Assembly: GCF_002294995.1 (NCBI RefSeq)
Contig: NZ_NSGF01000001.1
Coordinates: 1-64,000, forward strand
Reading direction: 5' to 3'
Source: Mesorhizobium sp. WSM3860
Lineage (GTDB): Bacteria > Pseudomonadota > Alphaproteobacteria > Rhizobiales > Rhizobiaceae
Length of the DNA: 64,000 nt
Part shown: positions 15,917 to 25,645 of the stretch, piece by piece
Numbering within the stretch: the stretch's first letter is position 1
Layout of the letters: each line of letters begins with the position of its first letter
Translations under genes and position numbers: made by a program
The notes under the pieces: model-generated
The model's database searches: none
Seen by the model: the letters and a program-made list of their open reading frames with translations, nothing else
Told to the model about the DNA's origin: nothing

Positions 15917-17194
15917 ATGTTCTACCAGCTCTACGAACTGAACCATGCGGCGCTGCAGCCCGCCCGCCTTTACGCCGATGCGGTGCGGTTCTTCTATTCC
16001 AACCCGCTCAATCCGGTTTCGCATACGCCGCTCGGCCGTTCGGTCGCGGCAGCCGCGGAACTCTTCGAGCGCACGACGCGCCGCTACGGCAAGCCTGAAT
16101 TCGGCCTGACCAAGGCGATGGTCGACTGGAAGACCGTCGACGTCGCCGAACGAACCGTGTGGTCGAAACCGTTCTGCAACCTCGTCCGCTTCGAACGCTC
16201 GCTTCCCGCGGGCCGCAAGCCCGATCCGAAGCTTCTGATCGTGGCACCGATGTCCGGCCATTATGCGACGCTGCTGCGCGGCACGGTCGAGGCGATGCTT
16301 CCTCACGCCGACGTGCACATCACCGACTGGGTCGACGCCCGCATGGTGCCGCTGTCGCAGGGCAGCTTCGATCTCGACGACTATATCGACTATGTCATCG
16401 AGATGTTCCATGTGCTGGGTCCCGATACCCATGTGATGGCGGTCTGCCAGCCCTCGGTGCCGGTGCTGGCGGCGGTGGCGCTGATGGAAAAGCGTGGCGA
16501 CCCCTTCGTGCCGTCGACCATGACGCTGATGGGCGGACCGATCGACACCCGCCGCAACCCCACCGCGGTCAATGTGCTCGCCGGGGAAAAGGGCACCGCC
16601 TGGTTCCGCGACAACGTCATCATGCAGGCGCCCTGGCCGGTGCCCGGATTCGGCCGCGATGTCTATCCCGGCTTCCTGCAGCTTTCGGGCTTCATGAGCA
16701 TGAATCTCGACCGCCACATCATCGCCCACAAGGACTTCTTCATGCACCTTGTGAAAAACGACGGCGACAGCGCCGAGAAGCACCGTGACTTTTACGACGA
16801 ATATCTGGCGGTGATGGACCTGACGGCGGAGTTCTATCTGCAGACGGTCGACACGGTGTTCGTGCGCCACGCTCTGCCCACGGGCGAAATGACGCATCGC
16901 GGCGAGGCCGTCGATCCCCAGGCGATCCGCAATGTCGCCCTGTTCACCGTCGAGGGCGAGAACGACGACATTTCCGGCCTCGGCCAGACCCAGGCCGCGC
17001 ATGAGCTTTGCGTGAACATCCCGGCCGACCGGCAAGCCCACTACATGCAGCCGGCGGTCGGCCATTACGGCGTCTTCAACGGCTCGCGGTTCCGGGCAGA
17101 GATCGTGCCGCGCATCGTTGACTTCATCTCCAGCTACGGCCGCCAGACCCGCGTGGCGGCGAAGCCGAAGCTGGTCCGTTCCGCCAAGAGCTGA
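15917..17194 (+). CDS. phaZ: Intracellular polyhydroxyalkanoate depolymerase
   Basis: The 425-aa protein matches intracellular PhaZ enzymes of the PHB_depo_C type. The nucleophile is a cysteine, C177 in MAVCQPSVP, in place of the lipase-box serine; the later FTVEGENDDISG and VGHYGVFNGSRF supply Asp and His candidates. It would break down stored polyhydroxybutyrate, the main carbon reserve of rhizobia. There is no signal peptide, as expected. ATG 15917 is taken rather than the adjacent TTG 15914. It is monocistronic by spacing. Confidence 0.93.
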   Translation: MFYQLYELNHAALQPARLYADAVRFFYSNPLNPVSHTPLGRSVAAAAELFERTTRRYGKPEFGLTKAMVDWKTVDVAERTVWSKPFCNLVRFERSLPAGRKPDPKLLIVAPMSGHYATLLRGTVEAMLPHADVHITDWVDARMVPLSQGSFDLDDYIDYVIEMFHVLGPDTHVMAVCQPSVPVLAAVALMEKRGDPFVPSTMTLMGGPIDTRRNPTAVNVLAGEKGTAWFRDNVIMQAPWPVPGFGRDVYPGFLQLSGFMSMNLDRHIIAHKDFFMHLVKNDGDSAEKHRDFYDEYLAVMDLTAEFYLQTVDTVFVRHALPTGEMTHRGEAVDPQAIRNVALFTVEGENDDISGLGQTQAAHELCVNIPADRQAHYMQPAVGHYGVFNGSRFRAEIVPRIVDFISSYGRQTRVAAKPKLVRSAKS

Positions 17195-17377
17195 AGCCGG
17201 CGCGGCTCGGTCCCGCCCAAAGCGGGTGACCTTTCCGTCGAGCATTGCGTGGAAACAGATGTTCGGGGCTGACCGGCGACGGGCGGTTCTCGGGGGCTTG
17301 GCGACGCCGCTGTTGCCAAACTGCCGCTATGCGGGTCTGGCGGGTAACCATGCCACCAATCTAGCCGTTGTCTTTAA

Positions 17378-17406
17378 TTGACACGGACTGTAATTCCCCC
17401 TTAACG
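17378..17406 (+). promoter_or_regulatory. Possible promoter of the transglutaminase-like gene
   Basis: TTGACA at 17378-17383 is followed after 17 bases by TTAACG at 17401-17406. The -35 is perfect; the -10 is weak. The gene starts 36 bases downstream. Confidence 0.4.
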
Positions 17407-17441
17407 TTTCGTTAATAAACAAGGGCGGACCCCGGGGGACA

Positions 17442-18059
17442 ATGACTTCCTCACCGATGGCGCGGATGCTGCGTTTGTGTGCAGTCGCAGGGCTGGCGAT
17501 CTCGGCCCACTGGGCGGTTCCGGCATGGGCTGCCGGCGCTATGGCCACCGGCGGCCTGACCTCGCAGCCGATCGGACATTATGATTTCTGCAAGACGCAT
17601 CCGAGCGAATGCAACATTCGCCCGGCCAATCTCGCGCCGGCGAAGTTGACCGATGCTCTGTGGCGCAAGCTGATCAACGTGACCGCCAGGGTCAACGCCG
17701 CCGTCAAGCCGATGAGCGATCTCGACAATTACGGCAAGGACGAGGTCTGGACCTATCCGGACAACGGCTTTGGCGACTGCGAGGACTATGTGCTGGAGAA
17801 GCGGCGCCAGCTCTATCGCATGGGCATGTCGCTTGCCGATCTCTTGATCACCGTCGTGCGCAAGCCGGACGGCGAAGGCCATTCGGTTCTGACGGTGCGC
17901 ACCGACAAGGGCGACTACATCCTCGACAATTTGACCGACGAGGTCAAAGCCTGGGACGAGACCGGCTACCGCTATCTCAAGCGCCAGGCGATCGACAACA
18001 CCGGCCGCTGGGTGTCGATCCGCGACGGCCAGCAGGTGCTGGTCGGCTCGGTGCAGTAA
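17442..18059 (+). CDS. Bacterial transglutaminase-like cysteine peptidase (BTLCP family)
   Basis: The 205-aa protein has an N-terminal signal peptide with cleavage near AWAAGA. The domain shows the Cys-His-Asp triad C113 (GFGDCEDYV), H147 (GEGHSVLTV) and D162 (YILDNLTDEV). Family members in other proteobacteria, such as LapG, are periplasmic proteases that cleave adhesins; rhizobia carry many shorter paralogues of unknown target. No lapD-like partner lies nearby, so LapG function is not claimed. It is convergent with the XRE/smr/mltA cluster. Confidence 0.87.
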   Translation: MTSSPMARMLRLCAVAGLAISAHWAVPAWAAGAMATGGLTSQPIGHYDFCKTHPSECNIRPANLAPAKLTDALWRKLINVTARVNAAVKPMSDLDNYGKDEVWTYPDNGFGDCEDYVLEKRRQLYRMGMSLADLLITVVRKPDGEGHSVLTVRTDKGDYILDNLTDEVKAWDETGYRYLKRQAIDNTGRWVSIRDGQQVLVGSVQ

Positions 18060-18069
18060 ATCTCGGGAA

Positions 18070-18432
18070 TTACCTTCTCAGCGCCGCGCGTATCGACGCG
18101 CTAAGGCGGCGCAGCTCCGCCTCGTCGAGCTTCTCGATGCTTTCGGCCAGAAGATTGGCCAGCTCGGTCGCGGCCGGCGACAGGCCCGACGTGTCGATCC
18201 TGACCCGTGGATGCGAGGTTTCGGCGAGGCGGGCAAGGTCTTCGGCGTCGTCCCAGATGATGTTGAAATAGCCGATGATCTTCTGGATCAACGTCCAGGT
18301 CGGCGCGCCGCGACGGCCATGCTCGAGCGCCGACAGATAGGCGGCGCTGACGCCGATGGCCTGCGCCATCGCCTTCTGGCTGACGCCGCGCTCGGCGCGC
18401 AGCGCCCTGAGCCTTTCACCAAACGGGGTCAC
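18070..18432 (-). CDS. XRE-family helix-turn-helix regulator
   Basis: The product is about 120 aa. The HTH spans residues about 5-60 with TPFGERLRALRAERGVSQKA and AIGVSAAYLSALEHGRRG, followed by a helical tail. GTG 18432 is chosen because homologous proteins begin at TPFGERLRALRA and the upstream in-frame residues read as shadow of smr; nearby ATGs are out of frame. It is 25 bases after smr in the same direction and probably part of the mltA-smr unit. Targets are unknown. Confidence 0.85.
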   Translation of the reverse strand: MTPFGERLRALRAERGVSQKAMAQAIGVSAAYLSALEHGRRGAPTWTLIQKIIGYFNIIWDDAEDLARLAETSHPRVRIDTSGLSPAATELANLLAESIEKLDEAELRRLSASIRAALRR

Positions 18433-18457
18433 TGTTGCATCCTCATGGCCGGCGTCC

Positions 18458-18982
18458 TCATGCGCGCGTCCGCCTGAGCCGCACATAGAGCGCGCCGGAG
18501 CCGCCATGGTTGCGGGCGGCGTGATCGTGGCTCGAAACCAGGTGCCGGAAAGCCGGGGTCGACAGCCAGTGCGGCACCGAGCGGCGCAGGATGCCGTCGC
18601 CGCCGGACGACGAGCCCTTGCCGGTGATGACCAGGACATAGCGGATGCCGCCGGCATGGGCGCGGTGCAGGAAGGCGAGGAGCAGCGAATAGGCCTCGTC
18701 CTGCGTCATGCCGTGCAGATCGACGCGGCCCTCGATCGGCAGCCGGCCCTTTTTCAGTTTCTCGTGCGTCTCGTCGTCAAGCGAATGCGCGACGTGCTGC
18801 GGCTTCGGCTTCGCGGCAGCGGTGGCAACGCCGTTGGCCGGCGTGGGCGCCGGCGCCGGCTTCGGCTCGACAATGTCGGGAATCTCGACCGCGGCCTTGC
18901 CTTTGAGCGGCCGCGTCGTGCGCGCCACCAGGTTCCAGAGGATGCGGTCGTCGTCGCCGAGCGTGTCGTGGCGGCGGGTCAC
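18458..18982 (-). CDS. Smr-domain protein
   Basis: The product is about 174 aa with a variable, Pro/Ala-rich N-terminal half and a C-terminal Smr domain (about 85-170): VDLHGMTQDEAYSLL, VLVITGKGSSSGGDG and a terminal GSGALYVRLRR. Smr domains are nicking or RNA-cleaving nucleases in MutS2 and stand-alone relatives. GTG 18982 gives a GTGA overlap with the mltA stop; an alternative GTG lies at 18988. It is a usual neighbour of mltA and tim44 genes in Rhizobiales. Confidence 0.88.
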   Translation of the reverse strand: MTRRHDTLGDDDRILWNLVARTTRPLKGKAAVEIPDIVEPKPAPAPTPANGVATAAAKPKPQHVAHSLDDETHEKLKKGRLPIEGRVDLHGMTQDEAYSLLLAFLHRAHAGGIRYVLVITGKGSSSGGDGILRRSVPHWLSTPAFRHLVSSHDHAARNHGGSGALYVRLRRTRA

Positions 18983-20085
18983 GCGCACCCCCTGTCGACC
19001 AGCCCGCGCGGAACCAGCGCATAGAAATCGGCGGCATTGCGCACGACGCCGGCGACCTCGCCCGCGGCATCGCCCGAGCCGGCGAAGAGATCGCCCCGCG
19101 CCGCTCCGGTGATGGCTGAGCCGGTATCCTGCGCGATCATCAGCCGCCTGAACGGTTTTTCGCCGAAAGCGGCGAGCGTCGGCGCGACGATATAGAAGGG
19201 CGTGCCGAAGGTGTGCAGCAGCCGGTCGATGGCGACCGAGCGGCCGGGCGTCAGCGGCACCTTGGCAGCGGCGATGGGACCGAGCGCCGGGTCCTCGACC
19301 GGCGCCTCACGAAAGAAGATATAGGAGCGGTTCTGCCAGAGGATCTCGTCGACACGCTCAGGATGCGCCTTGAACCAGGCGCGGATCGACTGCATCGTCA
19401 CCTTTTCCAGCGGGATTTCGGCGGTCTCGCTCAAGATCCTGCCCGGACCGGTAAAGCGCTGGCCGGATTTGGCGGCATAGGTGACGCGGCAAAGCCTGCC
19501 GTCGGTCATCTTCAGCCGCGCCGCGCCCTGCACATGGATGAAGAAGGCGTCGACCTTGTCGGCGAGCCAGGCGATCTCGAGGTTCCGCCCGGAAAGCGCG
19601 CCGCGCTCGATTGCGCCGCGATCGAAATATTCGACCGAGCCTGCGGGCGTGGCGCGCGCGAAGGCGAGATAGGGATCCATCCCGGCGGGGCGGTTTTTAT
19701 CGTCGACGTCGACCAGATCGGCGGGACGGGAAAGCAGCGGCACGGCAAATCGCTCCGTCCTCACCGGCGAGGCCTCGACCTCCGGTTCATAGAAGCCGGT
19801 GACGAGTCCGGCGCCGCCGCTCTCCGCCGCCACCAAAGCGGGAGCGAAATGGCGCTCGAAGAAGGACCGCGCCGCGGACCGATTGGCCGGCGAAACGGAG
19901 CGCGCCTCGGCATACGGCGCGGCAAAAGCGGCGAACTCGACGCCGAGCGAACCGGTTCGATAAGGCTTGGTCAGTACGTGGAAAGCCGAACGTTTGAACG
20001 CCGCGAAAGCGGCGAGGTGATCATCCTCGTCCCAGCCGGGCAGGTCACCGAAGGATTTTTCCTTGAATGCCGAAGATAGCGACAT
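18979..20085 (-). CDS. mltA: Lytic murein transglycosylase A
   Basis: The product is about 368 aa, with the MltA barrel (GLVTGFYEPEVEASPVRT, AFFIHVQGAARLKMTDG) and a C-terminal 3D domain (MIAQDTGSAITGAARGDLF, with the conserved aspartates). It would cleave peptidoglycan glycan strands to 1,6-anhydro ends. No obvious lipobox or signal peptide is visible, a common feature of the rhizobial form. ATG 20085 follows GGTGGCGG; GTG 20097 is the alternative. It is 18 bases downstream of the tim44-like gene and overlaps smr. Confidence 0.88.
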   Translation of the reverse strand: MSLSSAFKEKSFGDLPGWDEDDHLAAFAAFKRSAFHVLTKPYRTGSLGVEFAAFAAPYAEARSVSPANRSAARSFFERHFAPALVAAESGGAGLVTGFYEPEVEASPVRTERFAVPLLSRPADLVDVDDKNRPAGMDPYLAFARATPAGSVEYFDRGAIERGALSGRNLEIAWLADKVDAFFIHVQGAARLKMTDGRLCRVTYAAKSGQRFTGPGRILSETAEIPLEKVTMQSIRAWFKAHPERVDEILWQNRSYIFFREAPVEDPALGPIAAAKVPLTPGRSVAIDRLLHTFGTPFYIVAPTLAAFGEKPFRRLMIAQDTGSAITGAARGDLFAGSGDAAGEVAGVVRNAADFYALVPRGLVDRGCA

Positions 20086-20103
20086 GACAGCCGCCACCCA
20101 GGC

Positions 20104-20811
20104 TCAATCTTCTTCTTCCGTTGCGACCAGCTTCCAGTTCGGATCGCGCGAGCGGGTATCGCGGAAGAAGGTCCAGACGTCCTTGACCTCCGCGACTTTC
20201 TCAGGATCGCCGTCGATGACGGCGCCGACCTTGTCGCGGGTCGCCGAAATCAGCTCGCTGACGATGCGCAGCGTGATATGCGCCTCGGTGCCCTTCATTT
20301 CGGCAGCGACGACATCGACCTTGTCGATGCCGACGAAGGAAGACTGGATCTTTTCCGCTTTCGCCTCGCGCTCGCCGATCGCGGCGACGAAGCTGTCATA
20401 GACCTCGCGCGACAACAGGTTCTTCAGCGTCTTGCGGTCACCGTCGGCAAAGGCCATGACGATCATCTCGTAGGCCATCTTGGCGCCGTCGATGAAGGTC
20501 TTGGGATCGAAGGACGGATCGTTGTCCTTGATCGTGCGCAGGCCCTTGTTGAGATCGCTGTCCGGCTTGGCGAAGGCGTCGATCGCGGCATAGGTCTCGG
20601 GCGCCGTTTCCCCCGGCATGCGCTTGCGCGGCAGCGACACCACATTCTCGGACTTCTGCGCCGCGTCCTGCTCGCGCGTGCGGCTTGCCGAATAAGGATC
20701 GAAGGGCGGGCGTTCGTTTCCGGTGCGACGGCCCAGCACATTGCGCAGCTGGAAGAAGATCACAACCGCCGCAATCAAAAAGAAAATCGTGCCGAAGTCG
20801 AAGAAACCCAT
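20104..20811 (-). CDS. Tim44-domain membrane-anchored protein
   Basis: The 235-aa protein begins MGFFDFGTIFFLIAAVVIFFQLRN, a single N-terminal membrane anchor, then a charged linker and a Tim44-like domain from about residue 85 (FIDGAKMAYEMIVMAFADGD through WTFFRDTRSRDPNWKL). Alphaproteobacterial proteins of this type are related to mitochondrial Tim44 and are linked with envelope protein handling. The start at 20811 is preferred over 20823. It heads the tim44-mltA-smr-xre unit and is divergent from fxsA. Confidence 0.88.
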   Translation of the reverse strand: MGFFDFGTIFFLIAAVVIFFQLRNVLGRRTGNERPPFDPYSASRTREQDAAQKSENVVSLPRKRMPGETAPETYAAIDAFAKPDSDLNKGLRTIKDNDPSFDPKTFIDGAKMAYEMIVMAFADGDRKTLKNLLSREVYDSFVAAIGEREAKAEKIQSSFVGIDKVDVVAAEMKGTEAHITLRIVSELISATRDKVGAVIDGDPEKVAEVKDVWTFFRDTRSRDPNWKLVATEEED

Positions 20812-20958
20812 ATCTTCCGCCAATTCGATCCCTGTCCTGGCCGGACCACCAGAGCCCCTAGAATGGCGGCGGTCGCATAGCGTTCGTTACCCAAAGCATA
20901 TAGAACGGCGGGCGCAATCATTCAAATCAAAGCCAGCCATACCTATCTAAAGGCCCCA

Positions 20959-21513
20959 GTGCCAGCGGCGATTATCCGCGAGGCCCGCAAAAAGAAGAAA
21001 GCGACCGGTCTAGATTTGCGCATCTCGTTCATTCCGCTGTTCCTGCTCCTGCTGCCGCTTCTGGAGATCGCCGGCTTCGTCGTGGTCGGCCGCGAAGTCG
21101 GGGCTTTGGCGACGATCGGGCTCGTCATCCTCTCCACCATTGCCGGCAGCCTGCTGCTTCGGCACCAGGGTTTCGGCGTGATGGCGCGGGTGCGGACGGA
21201 AATGGATGCCGGACGCGATCCCAGCCGCCAACTTGCGCATGGCGCGATGATCGTGCTGGCGGCAATCCTGCTCATCATTCCGGGCTTCATCACCGACATT
21301 GTCGCCATCCTGCTGCTCCTGCCGCCGGTGCGCGATCTTGCCTGGCGCCTGCTCAAGAACCGCATCGTGATGGCGACCAGCTTCAGCAGCGGCTTTTCGG
21401 CCCGCCGCCGCGACAAGGTCATCGATCTCGACGACAGCGACTATTCGCGCCAAGACGACTACAAGCGCGGGCCGGATCACAATTCCCCCTGGCGGCGGCT
21501 GAAAGACGACTAG
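20959..21513 (+). CDS. fxsA: FxsA-family membrane protein
   Basis: The protein has FxsA hydrophobic blocks: ISFIPLFLLLLPLLEIAGFV, LATIGLVILSTIAGSLLLR and AAILLIIPGFITDIVAILL. A charged C-terminal tail ends SPWRRLKDD. The 184-aa GTG start gives a lysine-rich leader; TTG 21016, which would start at MRISFIP, matches other family members better and may be the real start. In E. coli overexpressed FxsA suppresses F exclusion of phage T7; the normal role is unknown. Confidence 0.82.
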   Translation: MPAAIIREARKKKKATGLDLRISFIPLFLLLLPLLEIAGFVVVGREVGALATIGLVILSTIAGSLLLRHQGFGVMARVRTEMDAGRDPSRQLAHGAMIVLAAILLIIPGFITDIVAILLLLPPVRDLAWRLLKNRIVMATSFSSGFSARRRDKVIDLDDSDYSRQDDYKRGPDHNSPWRRLKDD

Positions 21514-21679
21514 GTCTCTTTTAGGGTCGTCCGAGTCCCTATCTCATGCGCGCCGTTGCCCGAAACGGCTGCTCAATTTCAGGCGGCGCGCAAAACTTGT
21601 CTTGTCCTGCCTAGCATGATAGCGAACCCCCGATTTCAATCCGGTCAGCAATGCTGCCCAGGCAAAAGGACAAAGGCTC

Positions 21680-22180
21680 ATGGCCAGCAATGATGACGCC
21701 GCTGCAGGCGCCGCCAACGGCAACGGCAAACAGGAACAGCCCTCGCTCAACGTGCTTGCGCAATATGTGAAGGACCTGTCCTTCGAAAGCCCCGGCGCGC
21801 CGAATTCGCTGCGCGGCCGCGACAAGGCCCCTGGCATCGCCATCAATGTCAACGTCAACGCCAACCCGCTTTCGGACAAGCAGTTCGATGTCAATCTCAC
21901 ATTGAACGCCAAGGCCTCCTTCGACCAGGAAGTGCTGTTCAACGTCGAACTGGTCTATGGCGGCGTCTTCGCCATCAGCGGCTTCCCGCAGGAGCACATG
22001 CTGCCGATCCTGTTCATCGAATGCCCGCGGCTGCTCTTCCCCTTCGCCCGCCAGATCATCGCGGACGCCACCCGCAACGGCGGCTTCCCGCCGCTGATGC
22101 TCGACCCGATCGATTTTGCGCAGATGTTCCAGCAGCGCATCGCCGAGGACCAGGCCGCAAGCAAGGTCCAGGTGAGCTGA
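21680..22180 (+). CDS. secB: Protein-export chaperone SecB
   Basis: The 166-aa cytosolic chaperone carries the SecB core: [56 protein letters not shown] and [20 protein letters not shown]. It keeps preproteins unfolded and hands them to SecA. The length and the low-complexity N- and C-termini fit alphaproteobacterial SecB. A strong terminator follows. Confidence 0.96.
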   Translation: MASNDDAAAGAANGNGKQEQPSLNVLAQYVKDLSFESPGAPNSLRGRDKAPGIAINVNVNANPLSDKQFDVNLTLNAKASFDQEVLFNVELVYGGVFAISGFPQEHMLPILFIECPRLLFPFARQIIADATRNGGFPPLMLDPIDFAQMFQQRIAEDQAASKVQVS

Positions 22181-22201
22181 GGCGGTTCTTCAGCAAGTTA
22201 C

Positions 22202-22229
22202 AAAGCCCGGCCTCGTGCCGGGCTTTTTG
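22202..22229 (+). terminator. Rho-independent terminator after secB
   Basis: The stem AAAGCCCGGC and GCCGGGCTTT encloses CTCGT and runs into a T tract. It starts 22 bases after the secB stop. Confidence 0.92.
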
Positions 22230-22277
22230 TTGGGGGCTCGCCAAGCTTCGCGATTGGCCGCGGCTGTCTTCCCCGTA

Positions 22278-22430
22278 GTCATTCAGGAGCGGAGCGACGC
22301 GCGCAGACCCTAGAATCCATGCCGTTACGCTGAGGCGTTGCGTCGGTTCCAGAATTCTGCACCGTCTTCGCTTGGGTCGAATGTCACGGCATGGATACTC
22401 GGGTCAAGCCCGAGTATGACGAAGGGATGG
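22278..22430. repeat. Palindromic intergenic repeats, family B
   Basis: The left unit contains 'cggagcgacgcgcgcagacc' and 'ctagaatccatgccgt'. The right unit contains 'cacggcatggata' and a 9-bp hairpin, ATACTCGGG/CCCGAGTAT at 22395-22417. Related units occur near 25.3-25.6, 29.9-30.05, 39.9, 47.6 and 48.0 kb. No gene is seen between secB and dnaQ. Confidence 0.75.
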
Positions 22431-22471
22431 TGCGATAACGCTGATCGCGTCGGTTGGTGCCGGTTGTCCGC

Positions 22472-23179
22472 TCAATTCGCGGCCACCACCTTCAGCCACA
22501 GCGCCTTTTCGCCGAGCGTACCGACCAGCCCGGCATGTGCCGCCCGGTCCGCCTCGGTGAGGCGCGGCGGCAGCGCGATCGGCCTTGCGCGGATCGAGAT
22601 GTCGATATCGGCGACTTCGCCGCTGCCGTTCATCTGCACCGCCACGGCCTCGAGCACCAGCGCCGCCTGCTTGCCGCCGATGAGCTCGATATAGACCTCG
22701 GCCAGCAATTCGGAGTCGAGAAGCGCCCCGTGCTTGGTGCGGCGGGTGTTGTCAATGCCGTAGCGGCGGCAAAGCGCATCCAGCGAATTCGGACCCATCG
22801 GATGCTTGCGGCGCGCGATCGCCAGCGTGTCGACGATGCGGCCGGGATCGATGGCCGGATGGCCAAGCCGGCTGTATTCGAGGTTGAGGAAGCCAAGGTC
22901 GAAAGTGGCGTTGTGGGCAATCAGCTTGGCGCCGTCGGTGAAGGCCAGCCAGTCCTCGGCGATTTCGGCGAAGGTCGGCTTGCCGGCCAGATCGGCCGCG
23001 CTGATGCCGTGCACGGCCTGCGCCTCGGCGTGAATGGCGCGGCCTTGCGGATTGATGAACTTGTGGAAGGTGCGGCCGGTCGGGAAACGGTTGACCAGCT
23101 CGACGCCGCCGAGCTCGATGATGCGGTCGTCGCGCAAATCGAGGCCGGTGGTTTCGGTATCGAAGATGATTTCACGCAT
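22472..23179 (-). CDS. dnaQ: DNA polymerase III epsilon subunit (3'-5' proofreading exonuclease)
   Basis: The 235-aa DEDDh exonuclease has ExoI FDTETTGLDL, ExoII HNATFDLGFLN and ExoIII HGALLDSELLAEVY, the last with the catalytic His. The product proofreads during replication in the DNA polymerase III core. It is the terminal gene of the leftward maf-aroE-coaE-dnaQ series, 74 bases after coaE, an arrangement usual beside alphaproteobacterial origins. Confidence 0.95.
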   Translation of the reverse strand: MREIIFDTETTGLDLRDDRIIELGGVELVNRFPTGRTFHKFINPQGRAIHAEAQAVHGISAADLAGKPTFAEIAEDWLAFTDGAKLIAHNATFDLGFLNLEYSRLGHPAIDPGRIVDTLAIARRKHPMGPNSLDALCRRYGIDNTRRTKHGALLDSELLAEVYIELIGGKQAALVLEAVAVQMNGSGEVADIDISIRARPIALPPRLTEADRAAHAGLVGTLGEKALWLKVVAAN

Positions 23180-23253
23180 TCGAATCAGTCCGCTCTGAAG
23201 AGCAGAATCACAAACCAGAACAAAATGGCAATGGGGACTGCTGACAGCGGCCG

Positions 23254-23859
23254 TCAGGAAGCATTTTTGCCGGACTTATCCCCGCTCAATTCGCTGACGA
23301 TGGCTGCCACCGCCGCCCGTGCGGCATCAAAACCCTGGCCGGTGTCGACGATGAAATCCGCCTGACGGCGTTTTTCGGCGTCTGGCACCTGCTTGGCGAG
23401 GATGGCAGCGAATTTTTCTTCGCTCATGCCGGGTCTGGCGAGCACGCGGGCCCGTTGGATCTCGGCCGGCGCGGTGACGACCACGACCTTGTCGACGCGG
23501 CTGCGGCCGCCGGTCTCGAACAGCAGCGGAATGTCGAGCACGGCAATCGGCGCCCCGGCCGCACGATGCCGGGCCAGAAAGGCATCGGCGTCGGCCCGCA
23601 CCAGCGGGTGGATGATCGCCTCCAGCTTCTTCAGTGCGGCGGGATCGCCCAGCACCTTCTCGGCCAGCCTTGCGCGATCGACCACGCCCGCTTTTGTCGT
23701 GCCGGGAAAGGCCGCTTCGACCAGAGGTGCGGCTTTGCCGGCATAGAGGCGATGCACGGTCTCGTCGGAATCATGCACCGGCACGCCGGCCTCGGCGAAC
23801 ATCGTTGCCGTTGTCGACTTGCCCATGCCGATCGATCCGGTGAGGCCGAGCACGATCAT
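23254..23859 (-). CDS. coaE: Dephospho-CoA kinase
   Basis: The 201-aa kinase has the P-loop [12 protein letters not shown] at residues 5-16, then [24 protein letters not shown] and the DIPLLFETG motif. It phosphorylates dephospho-CoA in the last step of coenzyme A synthesis. One base separates its start from the aroE stop, so translation is probably coupled. Confidence 0.95.
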   Translation of the reverse strand: MIVLGLTGSIGMGKSTTATMFAEAGVPVHDSDETVHRLYAGKAAPLVEAAFPGTTKAGVVDRARLAEKVLGDPAALKKLEAIIHPLVRADADAFLARHRAAGAPIAVLDIPLLFETGGRSRVDKVVVVTAPAEIQRARVLARPGMSEEKFAAILAKQVPDAEKRRQADFIVDTGQGFDAARAAVAAIVSELSGDKSGKNAS

Positions 23860-23860
23860 G

Positions 23861-24694
23861 TCAATGCGCTTCGATGTCGGCGACGATCATGCGCCGCAAT
23901 TGCAGCGTCACTTCCGGCCTTTTGCCGAACCAGCGTTCGAAGCCGGGCACGGCCTGGTGCAGCAGCATGCCGAGGCCATCGACCGTCTTCAGCCCTCGCG
24001 CGCTGGCGGCGGCAAGCAGCGGCGTCTCCAGCGGCACATAGACGATGTCGGTGACGATGGCGTGGCCGGGCAGACCGGCCGGATCGGCGGCGAGCGCCTC
24101 GTTGCCGTGCATGCCGAGCGCGGTGGTGTTGATGAGCAGGCCGGCGTCGGAAAGCAATTCGCCGATCGCGCCGGCGCCATGCGCGGAAACCCCGGCGCCG
24201 AACCGGTCGGCAAGTTCCTCAGCCCTTGCCAGCGTACGGTTGACGATGCGGATGTCCTTGATACCCCGATCCTTCAGCGCGTGGATGACTGCGCGGGAGG
24301 CACCGCCCGCACCCAGCACCACGGCCGGGCCATTCGCCGCCCAGCCAGGGGCGTGTTCATCGAGATTGCCGGCAAAGCCGAGACCGTCGGTGTTGCCGCC
24401 CCACAGCACGCCGTCTTCCAGCCACAGCGTGTTGACCGCGCCGATGGCTTCGGCCGCCTCGTCGCGGCGCTCGACTAGGGCGAAGGCTGCTTCCTTGTGC
24501 GGAATGGTGACGTTGCCGCCGCGATAGCCATTCTCGTCCAGCGATCTCAGGAATGCTGCGAAATGCTGCGGCCGAACGTCGATCGCCTGGTAGCTGCCGT
24601 CGATGCCGTAAATCTCCAGCCAGTGGCCGTGGATCTTCGGCGAGCGCGAATGCGCGATGGGGTGGCCGGTGACGAAGGCCTGCTTCTCAGCCAT
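23861..24694 (-). CDS. aroE: Shikimate dehydrogenase (NADP)
   Basis: The 277-aa enzyme has the shikimate site [13 protein letters not shown] and [12 protein letters not shown] (catalytic Lys), [13 protein letters not shown] and the NADP loop [15 protein letters not shown] with the following NRT. It reduces 3-dehydroshikimate in aromatic amino acid synthesis. Its start overlaps the maf stop by 8 bp. Confidence 0.95.
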   Translation of the reverse strand: MAEKQAFVTGHPIAHSRSPKIHGHWLEIYGIDGSYQAIDVRPQHFAAFLRSLDENGYRGGNVTIPHKEAAFALVERRDEAAEAIGAVNTLWLEDGVLWGGNTDGLGFAGNLDEHAPGWAANGPAVVLGAGGASRAVIHALKDRGIKDIRIVNRTLARAEELADRFGAGVSAHGAGAIGELLSDAGLLINTTALGMHGNEALAADPAGLPGHAIVTDIVYVPLETPLLAAASARGLKTVDGLGMLLHQAVPGFERWFGKRPEVTLQLRRMIVADIEAH

Positions 24695-25286
24695 CGATCG
24701 CTCCCAATGCGCGCAGCTCCTTCAGCACCGGCAACAGCGGCAGGCCGACGATCGTAAAATAGTCGCCCTCGATCTTTTCGAACAGCTGAATGCCCTCGCC
24801 TTCGATCTGGTAGGCGCCGACACTTGACAGCGCCTTGGCGCCGACGCGCGCCAGGTGCCGGCCGATGAAGGCGGGATCGAGCTTGCGCATGGTGAGGCTG
24901 GCGATGCCGACATGGCGCCACAGCACGTCGCCATCGCGGCAAAGCACGGCGGCGCTGTTCAGTTGATGGGTCTTGCCCGACAAAGCCAGGAGATGCCTGC
25001 GCGCGCCTTCCATGTCGGCCGGCTTGTGGAAGATTTCGTCGCCGAGCGACAGCGTCTGGTCGCAGCCGAGCACCAGCGCGCCCGGCCGGCGCTCGCTGAC
25101 CTCGGTCGCCTTGGCTTCGGCAAGGATCGAAGCGACATCTTCGGGAGAGACGCCGCTGTCCTGCAAGGGGGCCTCGAGCGCGCGCTCGTCGACATTGGCC
25201 GGCACTGCCTCGATGTCGAGCCCGGCATTGATAAGCATTGCCTTGCGGAACGGGCTGCCCGAAGCGAGGACGATTTTCTCGGCCAT
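24687..25286 (-). CDS. maf: Maf-like nucleotide pyrophosphatase
   Basis: The 199-aa protein has the family N-terminus [20 protein letters not shown], then the [16 protein letters not shown] core and a late [14 protein letters not shown]. Maf proteins hydrolyse non-canonical or modified nucleoside triphosphates. It is the first gene of the maf-aroE-coaE-dnaQ unit, whose upstream region is a repeat-filled 359-bp gap. Confidence 0.93.
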   Translation of the reverse strand: MAEKIVLASGSPFRKAMLINAGLDIEAVPANVDERALEAPLQDSGVSPEDVASILAEAKATEVSERRPGALVLGCDQTLSLGDEIFHKPADMEGARRHLLALSGKTHQLNSAAVLCRDGDVLWRHVGIASLTMRKLDPAFIGRHLARVGAKALSSVGAYQIEGEGIQLFEKIEGDYFTIVGLPLLPVLKELRALGAIDG

Positions 25287-25325
25287 GATCTTTCTTGTTC
25301 AGCCTAACTGGTTATCAACCGTTGC

Positions 25326-25590
25326 ACTCCATGGCCGCTGTAACGGCATGGGATCCCAGGGTCTTCGCGACGGAGCTTCGCTCCTGCTTCGCCCTAGGAT
25401 GACGAACGGGAGGATTGCTTCAGCCAATCTCCAAGGTCTTTCTTGCCAGCAACCACCTTGCCTTGCGCGGAAACACAGATGCCAAACAGCGACATCCGCG
25501 ATTAGCCACAGGTTACTACGCCTTCGTCCTCCTAGGGCGGAGCAAGGAGCGAAGCGACGTGGCGGAGACCCTAGGATCCATGCCGTGACC
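25326..25590. repeat. Family B repeats in the maf-ppsR gap
   Basis: Two divergent units are present: one around 25335-25412 with 'ggagcttcgctcctgcttcg' and 'ccctaggatgacga', and one around 25528-25590 with 'cggagcaaggagcgaagcga' and 'ctaggatccatgccgtgacc'. They are in opposite orientation. No gene is seen in this 359-bp gap 25287-25645. Confidence 0.75.
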
Positions 25591-25645
25591 TTCCTACTTC
25601 GCAACGCTGCATGACTGGGCGACAACACACCGCCTTTGCATCCAG